Assembly (NCBI GenBank): GCA_023423535.1
Contig: JAFAFL010000035.1
Coordinates: 110,948 to 174,947, forward strand
DNA length: 64,000 bases
Source: Pseudomonadota bacterium
Lineage (GTDB): Bacteria; Myxococcota; Myxococcia; Myxococcales; Myxococcaceae
Direction of reading: 5' to 3'
Notes under the pieces: model-generated
Database searches by the model: none
Told to the model about the DNA's origin: nothing
The model's input: the letters and a program-made list of their open reading frames with translations, nothing else
Shown: positions 58,964 through 64,000 of the stretch, piece by piece
Layout of the letters: every line of letters begins with the position of its first letter
Numbering within the stretch: the first letter of the stretch is position 1
Program-made: the position numbers and the translations under genes

Positions 58964-59335
58964 TTGCCAGAGATTCTCGTCGTGGACGACAGCCGGGTGA
59001 TGCGCGAGATGATCGTCGCGTGCCTGCGCGCGCAGCCGGGCCTGGAGTTCACCCACGCGGCCAGCGGGCTCGAGGCGATCGAGAAGCTGTCGCTGAAGAA
59101 GTTCGATCTGCTGCTGCTCGACCTGAACATGCCGGACATCGGCGGCATCGAGGTCGTGGAGTTCGTGCGGGGCCAGGACAAGCTGCGCACGCTGCCGATC
59201 ATCATCATCACCACGCGCGGCGACGAGGGCTCGAAGACGCGCGCGCTCGAGGCCGGGGCGTCGCGGTTCCTCACCAAGCCGTTCACGCCGGAAGGGCTGC
59301 TCGGCGAGGTGCGCGGCCTGCTCGAGCTGCGCTGA
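58964..59335 (+). CDS. CheY-like single-domain response regulator
   Basis: From the TTG at 58964 the protein has 123 residues, the normal CheY size, and AAGGGAG lies upstream; the frame also extends to another TTG at 58910. Acidic D8/D9, phospho-acceptor D53 (LLLLDLNMPDIGG), Thr in IIIITTRGD and the Lys of LTKPF are all present. It precedes cheA by 12 bases and is probably phosphorylated by that kinase. Confidence 0.92.
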   Translation: MPEILVVDDSRVMREMIVACLRAQPGLEFTHAASGLEAIEKLSLKKFDLLLLDLNMPDIGGIEVVEFVRGQDKLRTLPIIIITTRGDEGSKTRALEAGASRFLTKPFTPEGLLGEVRGLLELR

Positions 59336-59347
59336 GGGCGCGGCGCC

Positions 59348-61435
59348 ATGGCGGACGGGCTCGACCTGAAGGAGTTCCTCTCCGGCTTCCTCGCGGAGGC
59401 GGACGAGCATCTGGGCCTGGCGAACCGGAACCTCCTCGGCGCGGACGCGGCGATGAAGGCCGGCCAGACGCCCGCGCGGCAGGTGCGCGAGCTCTTCCGG
59501 TCCCTGCACACGCTGAAGGGCCTCGCGGCGATGGTCGGCGTGGAGCCCATCGTCGATCTCGCCCACGAGATGGAGACGGTGCTCCGCGACGCGGACCGGG
59601 GCGGAGGAAAGCTGCCGCCCGGCGCGGTGGACGTGCTGCTCGCCGGCGTCCGCGCGATCGAGGAGCGGGTGGAGGCGCTCTCCCGCGGCACCGAGGTCAA
59701 GCGCGCGCCGAAGGAGCTCATCGACAGGCTCTCCGCGCTGATGCCGCAGGAGGTCGAGGCGCCCGCGCAGCCGGCCATCTCGCTCGAGCCCCAGTTGCTC
59801 GCGCGCCTCGCGCCGGGAGAGCGGGAGCAGCTCGCGCAGGCGGCGCGGGACGGGCTGAAGATCTTCCGGATCGACTTTCGGCCCTCGCCGGACCGGATGG
59901 CGCAGGGCCTCACCATCAGCTCGGTGCGCGAGCGGCTGGCGGGCGTGGGCGAGCTGGTGAAGGTCGTGCCGCAGTCGCTGGCGGCGAGTGCGGATGCGCC
60001 GGCGGGGCTCTCCTTTCTCATCCTCTTCTACTCGCCGCGCTCGCACGACGAGGTGGTGGCGGCCTCGGGGCTGCTTCCCTGGGAGGTGGCGGTCGTCGCC
60101 TCGGAGGTCGCAGGAGACCGGGCAGCGGAGGAGGCCGCAGACGCCGAGGCCGCGGAGGACGCCGAGCGGATGGCGGGCCTCGACGAGGACGAGGACCTCT
60201 CGCCCGCGCAGCGCCGGACCCTGGTGCGGGTGGACGTGCAGCGGCTGGACGACGCGCTGGAGAAGTTGTCCTCGCTGGTGGTCACCCGTCATCGGCTCGA
60301 CCGGGCGGTGAAGGCGCTGGCGGAGCGGGGCGCGGACGTGCGCGAGCTGACGGCGATCCTCGGCGAGAACGCGCGGCAGCTGCGCGACCTGCGGCAGGCG
60401 GTGGTGGCCGCGCGGATGGTGCCGGTGTCGCAGGTGCTCGAGCGGGTGCCGCTGATGGTGCGCGGGCTGTCGAGCCGGACGGGCAAGCCCTTGAGGTTGG
60501 AGCTCCAGCTCGGCGATGCGGAGGTGGACAAGTCGGTGGGCGAGCGCCTCTTCCCGGCGGTCATCCACCTCATCCGCAACGCGGTCGATCACGGCATCGA
60601 GTCGGCGGAGGAGCGGCGCGCCGCGGGGAAGCCGCCGGAGGGCCTGCTCCGCGTGTCCTGCTTCAACCGGAACAGCGCGCAGCTGGAGTTGCGGATCAGC
60701 GACGACGGGCGCGGCATCGACGCGGCAAAGGTGGCGAACGCGGCGGGCGCCGAGGTTCCGGCGGACGCCCACGGGCTGCTCTCGCTGATCAGCCGGCCGG
60801 GGCTCTCCACGCGCACCGAGGCCGACGAGACGAGCGGCCGCGGGATGGGCATGGACATCGTCCGCAAGGTCGTGGAGGAGGGCCTCGCAGGCGAGCTGGA
60901 GCTGCAGACCCGGAAGGGCGAGGGCACCTCGTTCGTGCTGAGGGTGCCGCTCTCCATCACCATCGTGGACGCGTTCACCTTCACGGTGGCGGAGCAGAGG
61001 TTCGCGGTGCCGGTGAGCGCGGTGGAGGAGATCCTCGAGATCGACGCGGCGGAGGTGACCGACCCGCCGATGCCGCCGAGGAAGCGCTCCGGTCGCGGCG
61101 GCGGTGGCAATGCTGGCAACCCGGTGGCGAGGCGGATCCTCGCGCGGCGCGGCGAGGCGCTGCCGCTGGTCTCGCTCGGCGGACTGTTCGAGGTGGCGGG
61201 GGCGGAGTCGCGCAAGGCGCTGATCATCCGGCGCGGCGGCGAGGCCATTGCCTTCGGGGTGACGCAGATGCTCGGGCAGCAGGAGATCGTCGTGCGGCCG
61301 CTGGAGGATCCGCTGGTGCGCGTGCCGGGCGCCGCGGGGGCGACGGATCTGGGAGACGGGCTGCCGACGCTGGTGCTCGACCTTCCGGCGCTGGCGGATG
61401 CGCAGAGGGCAGGGCGACGCGGAGGTGAGGCATGA
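59348..61435 (+). CDS. cheA: Chemotaxis-type histidine kinase CheA
   Basis: This is a 695-residue CheA. The Hpt domain (1-115) has the phospho-site H54 in RSLHTLKGLA. A dimerisation helix pair follows (about 290-350), then the ATPase domain: N-box HLIRNAVDHGIES, G-box ISDDGRGIDAAK, and SGRGMGMDIVRKVV. A C-terminal CheW-like domain (about 540-690) reads DAFTFTVAEQRFAVPVSAVE. Between the Hpt and dimerisation domains is an acidic, Ala/Glu-rich segment. Its stop overlaps the cheW start (ATGA). Confidence 0.95.
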   Translation: MADGLDLKEFLSGFLAEADEHLGLANRNLLGADAAMKAGQTPARQVRELFRSLHTLKGLAAMVGVEPIVDLAHEMETVLRDADRGGGKLPPGAVDVLLAGVRAIEERVEALSRGTEVKRAPKELIDRLSALMPQEVEAPAQPAISLEPQLLARLAPGEREQLAQAARDGLKIFRIDFRPSPDRMAQGLTISSVRERLAGVGELVKVVPQSLAASADAPAGLSFLILFYSPRSHDEVVAASGLLPWEVAVVASEVAGDRAAEEAADAEAAEDAERMAGLDEDEDLSPAQRRTLVRVDVQRLDDALEKLSSLVVTRHRLDRAVKALAERGADVRELTAILGENARQLRDLRQAVVAARMVPVSQVLERVPLMVRGLSSRTGKPLRLELQLGDAEVDKSVGERLFPAVIHLIRNAVDHGIESAEERRAAGKPPEGLLRVSCFNRNSAQLELRISDDGRGIDAAKVANAAGAEVPADAHGLLSLISRPGLSTRTEADETSGRGMGMDIVRKVVEEGLAGELELQTRKGEGTSFVLRVPLSITIVDAFTFTVAEQRFAVPVSAVEEILEIDAAEVTDPPMPPRKRSGRGGGGNAGNPVARRILARRGEALPLVSLGGLFEVAGAESRKALIIRRGGEAIAFGVTQMLGQQEIVVRPLEDPLVRVPGAAGATDLGDGLPTLVLDLPALADAQRAGRRGGEA

Positions 61436-61956
61436 GCGGAGGGGTGCAGGGGAGCGCGCGGGCGCGCGAGTTTGCGCGGGCGGAGGCGCTGCACGTGGTC
61501 TTCCGGGTGGGCGCGTCCGAGTACGTGCTCCCGGCGACGGACGTGTTGCACATGGAGGCCTGGGAGGGCGCCACGGCCGTTCCGGGCGCGCCGCCGTGGG
61601 TGGCGGGGATCGTCCAGGTTCGCAGGCGGGTCATCCCGGTGGTGGACCTCCGGGGGCGCTTCGGCCTTCCACCGACGGAGCGGACGCTGGGCGCGCGGGT
61701 GCTGGTGGTACAGGACGGCGCGCGGGTGGTGGGGCTGCTCGCGGACGGCGCGCGAGAGGTGGTGCACCTGCCGCCGGACGGGTTCCGGCCGCCGCCGGAG
61801 ATCATCGCGGAGCAGGCGCAGGGATTCGTGAAGGCGGTGGCGGAGGCGGGCAAGCGGCTGGTGATGCTGCTCGACGTGCACCGCGTGGTGGGGACGGACA
61901 TGCCGGGCGCGGACGGGCCCGAGAGCTCTTCTGAGGACGTGCAACATGGCGAATGA
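61432..61956 (+). CDS. cheW: CheW-like coupling protein
   Basis: This is a 174-residue protein with the two-barrel CheW fold: HVVFRVGASEYVLPATDVLH, then WVAGIVQVRRRVIPVVDLRG and LVVQDGARVVGLLADGAREV. It bridges CheA and the MCP array. It overlaps cheA by four bases and the downstream mcp gene by 11. Confidence 0.93.
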   Translation: MSGGVQGSARAREFARAEALHVVFRVGASEYVLPATDVLHMEAWEGATAVPGAPPWVAGIVQVRRRVIPVVDLRGRFGLPPTERTLGARVLVVQDGARVVGLLADGAREVVHLPPDGFRPPPEIIAEQAQGFVKAVAEAGKRLVMLLDVHRVVGTDMPGADGPESSSEDVQHGE

Positions 61957-64000
61957 CGGACAGGCGATCGAGACGGTGCTGGAGCGTGCGGCGCAGGTGG
62001 GCCGGTCGCTGAAGCAGACGGCGTCCCAGGCAGAGGCGATCGAGGCGCTGGCGGAGCGGCTGGCGGCGGGCGGCAGCGAGCAGGCCGCGGCGGCGGAGCA
62101 GATCCGCGGCGCGGTCGAGGCGACGGCGGTGGGGCTGGAGGAGACCGCGACCTCGGTGATCGAGCTGGCGCGTTCGCAGGCAGCGGTGAGCGAGACCGCG
62201 CGCGACACCCTGCGCGAGCTCGAGGGCACCAGCGCCGGCCTGCAGGAGCTGGCCGGCTCGGTGACGGGCGTGCGCAAGGACGTGGAGGTGCTGGCGAAGA
62301 GCGCGGAGAGCACCGCCGCCGGGCTGGAGGAGACGGTGCGCTCGGTGCGCGCGGTGAGCTCGAACGCGGAGGGGCTCGCGGCCTCGGGCGAGGAGCTGCT
62401 CTCGTCGGCCACGCAGATGATGACCTCGGTGGGCGAGCTCAGCCGCCGCGGCGAGTCCAACGCGGCGGCGATCGAAGAGGTCGCGGCCACGATGGAGGAG
62501 ATGGCCAAGGGCGTGGGCCGGCTGGCCGCGGACGCGCAGACGGTGGGCGGGCGCGTGAGCGGGATGGCCAACGGCGTGGGCACCGTGGCCGCGTCGCTGG
62601 AGCGGGTGGCGCAGGACTCGACGGAGATGGCCGCGTCGGTGGAGCAGACCTCCTCCACGGCGGAGGAGCTCGCGCGGAGCATCGGCGGCGTGGCGGAGCT
62701 GATGAAGGGCGCGGAGGGGAACAGCCTCGGTGCGGCGAGCGCGCTGGCGGAGCTGGCGGCCTCGGTGGAGGAGGTGGCGGCGACGGCGGAGAAGAACGCG
62801 GCCTCGGTGGAGGCGAGCGCGGCGGCGATCGAGCAGGTGTCCCGCTCGGCGGTGACGGTGTCGCAGAACGTGGAGCAGGTGACGCAGCTGGCGGCGCAGA
62901 GCGCGGCGGCGGCGGGGCAGCTCGAGGGGTCGACGCGGCGGATCGTCGGCCTGGTGGAGGGCACCCGCGGCACGAGCGACCGGGTCAGCCAGTCCGCGCG
63001 AGAGAGCGGGACGCTGGTGCAGCGGTCGATCAACGGGCTGGTGGAGGTCCGAAGGCAGATGTCCGAGTCCTCCGGCGTCATCCGGGAGATGGGCAAGCGC
63101 GCCGAGGAGATCGGCGACATCGTGCAGACGATCAACCTCATCGCCGACCGCACGAACCTCCTCTCGCTCAACGCGAGCATCGAGGCCGCTCGCGCGGGTG
63201 AGCACGGCCGGGGCTTCGCGGTGGTCGCGGAGGAGATCCGGGCGCTGGCGGATCGCGCGGCGGCGGCGTCTTCGGACATCGCGAAGATCGTGCGCGGGTT
63301 GCAGTCCACCGCGCGCGAGGCGGTCACCGCTTCGGCGGAGGGACTGAAGGTCGCGGACGAGGGCGCGCGGGTGGCGAACGACGCGCAGGCGGCGCTGGGG
63401 ACGATCCTCCAGGGCGTGGACGAGGTGGGCCGGTCGGTGCGCGACATCGAGCGCGCGACCGCCGAGCAGAGCCAGGCGGTGCAGACGGTGGTGCACGCCT
63501 CGTCGCGGGTGACGGAGGAGGCGCGGAGCATCACGAGGGCCACGCAGGAGCAGACCCAGGCCACCCAGTCGCTCGCGCGGCAGGGGCAGGAGATGCGGGC
63601 AATGGCGCGGGAGACGCGCGACGCGGCGGCGGCCCAGGCGCGCGGGATTCGGGACGTGGTGAAGCTCAACGGGGCGCTCACCGAGACGATGACGCGGACC
63701 GCGCGGGCGACGGCGGAGCAGGCCACCGCGGCCAACCAGCTGGCGCGGACGGCGGTGCGGATGCGCACGCTGACCCGGCAGACCGCGAACGCGATGACGG
63801 ATGGGGCGCGCACGCTGGGTGAGCTCTCCGGCGGCGCGCAGGAGGTGGCGAACCTCACCGCCCAGACGGTGACCGGGCTCGCGGAGCAGGCCAAGGCGGC
63901 GGCGGAGGTCGCGCGGGTGATGGAGGACTCGCGCAAGCAGGCGGTGCAGACCGCGCGCGCGGTGAACGAGCAGGCCCAGGCGGCGCGCGCGGTGGAGGGC
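61946..64000 (+). CDS. Soluble methyl-accepting chemotaxis protein (3' end outside window)
   Basis: The frame opens at ATG 61946 and is still open at the window end, giving at least 685 residues. There is no signal peptide or membrane helix. Almost all of it is heptad coiled coil with repeated EE(T/V)(A/V/R) patterns. The MCP signalling tip is at about 397-435: DRTNLLSLNASIEAARAGE followed by GRGFAVVAEEIRALADRA. Long helical arms flank it on both sides. A cytoplasmic MCP with no visible sensory domain in the first 390 residues may take input through its N-terminal coiled coil or through a domain beyond the window. It is the fourth gene of the cheY-cheA-cheW-mcp unit. Confidence 0.93.
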   Translation, partial: MANDGQAIETVLERAAQVGRSLKQTASQAEAIEALAERLAAGGSEQAAAAEQIRGAVEATAVGLEETATSVIELARSQAAVSETARDTLRELEGTSAGLQELAGSVTGVRKDVEVLAKSAESTAAGLEETVRSVRAVSSNAEGLAASGEELLSSATQMMTSVGELSRRGESNAAAIEEVAATMEEMAKGVGRLAADAQTVGGRVSGMANGVGTVAASLERVAQDSTEMAASVEQTSSTAEELARSIGGVAELMKGAEGNSLGAASALAELAASVEEVAATAEKNAASVEASAAAIEQVSRSAVTVSQNVEQVTQLAAQSAAAAGQLEGSTRRIVGLVEGTRGTSDRVSQSARESGTLVQRSINGLVEVRRQMSESSGVIREMGKRAEEIGDIVQTINLIADRTNLLSLNASIEAARAGEHGRGFAVVAEEIRALADRAAAASSDIAKIVRGLQSTAREAVTASAEGLKVADEGARVANDAQAALGTILQGVDEVGRSVRDIERATAEQSQAVQTVVHASSRVTEEARSITRATQEQTQATQSLARQGQEMRAMARETRDAAAAQARGIRDVVKLNGALTETMTRTARATAEQATAANQLARTAVRMRTLTRQTANAMTDGARTLGELSGGAQEVANLTAQTVTGLAEQAKAAAEVARVMEDSRKQAVQTARAVNEQAQAARAVEG

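Noticed and set aside
60589..63936. A minus-strand frame of 1115 codons opposite cheA, cheW and mcp
   Set aside because: It is a Ser/Ala/Thr-rich shadow of the coiled-coil MCP; the plus strand encodes the intact MCP signalling tip.

Overview
This is very GC-rich DNA from a delta-proteobacterial lineage, most likely a member of the Myxococcota. The reasons are a Myxococcus-type encapsulin with an encapsulated-ferritin cargo gene, a protein with a MYXO-CTERM-like tail, NtrC-type regulators, soluble chemosensory clusters, eight-cysteine lipoprotein repeats, and large multiheme cytochromes of the kind seen in Anaeromyxobacter and Geobacter relatives. Species cannot be assigned from sequence alone.

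Layout. 0-4.6 kb: end of an aldehyde dehydrogenase, a 21-bp tandem repeat, an eight-cysteine lipoprotein, sucC-sucD, a small lipoprotein and ndk. 4.7-9.2 kb: a TVP38-type membrane protein, rlmN, then the rpsP-khpA-rimM-trmD-rplS translation operon, with a good promoter in front and a strong terminator behind. 9.2-16.6 kb: a degenerate Rad50/YhaN-like coiled-coil protein, a WYL regulator divergent from a GFA enzyme with a candidate operator between them, yraN-rsmI, a fatty acid desaturase, and a 0.9-kb field of repeats that look like copies of the desaturase 3' end. 16.6-22.3 kb (minus strand): a ferritin-like encapsulin cargo, encapsulin, a sigma-54 activator, an M23 peptidase and an outer-membrane protein. 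22.4-35 kb: murJ, an exported glycosidase-like protein, an alkaline-phosphatase-superfamily enzyme, an OprP-like porin, a giant PHP-domain protein, a small EF-hand protein, and a five-domain S1 protein. 35.1-39 kb: initiator tRNA, a P-loop kinase, an SDR, a VOC protein and hemA. 39-41.4 kb: a gene-poor island of minisatellite repeats and small coding relics. 41.4-48.2 kb (minus strand): a complete, tightly overlapped cytochrome c maturation operon, ccmABCDEFGHI. 48.2-50 kb: another 21-bp repeat, an unknown protein and a Uma2 nuclease-like protein. 50-57.3 kb: a decaheme OmcA/MtrC-type lipoprotein divergent from a beta-barrel protein and two multiheme lipoproteins (13 and 11 CXXCH motifs). 57.4-64 kb: a receiver-PAS-histidine kinase divergent from cheY-like, cheA, cheW and a soluble MCP that runs off the window.

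How parts work together. The Ccm operon supplies haem ligation for the adjacent multiheme cytochromes. These, with the beta-barrel protein, have the parts of a porin-cytochrome conduit for moving electrons across the outer membrane. The encapsulin shell and its ferritin-like cargo form an iron-storage nanocompartment: the cargo carries an EncFtn-type Glu/Glu/His ligand set and a C-terminal loading peptide close to the Myxococcus consensus. The window is also rich in tandem repeats outside genes (21-, 80-, 105- and 136-bp periods), which no standard element type explains.
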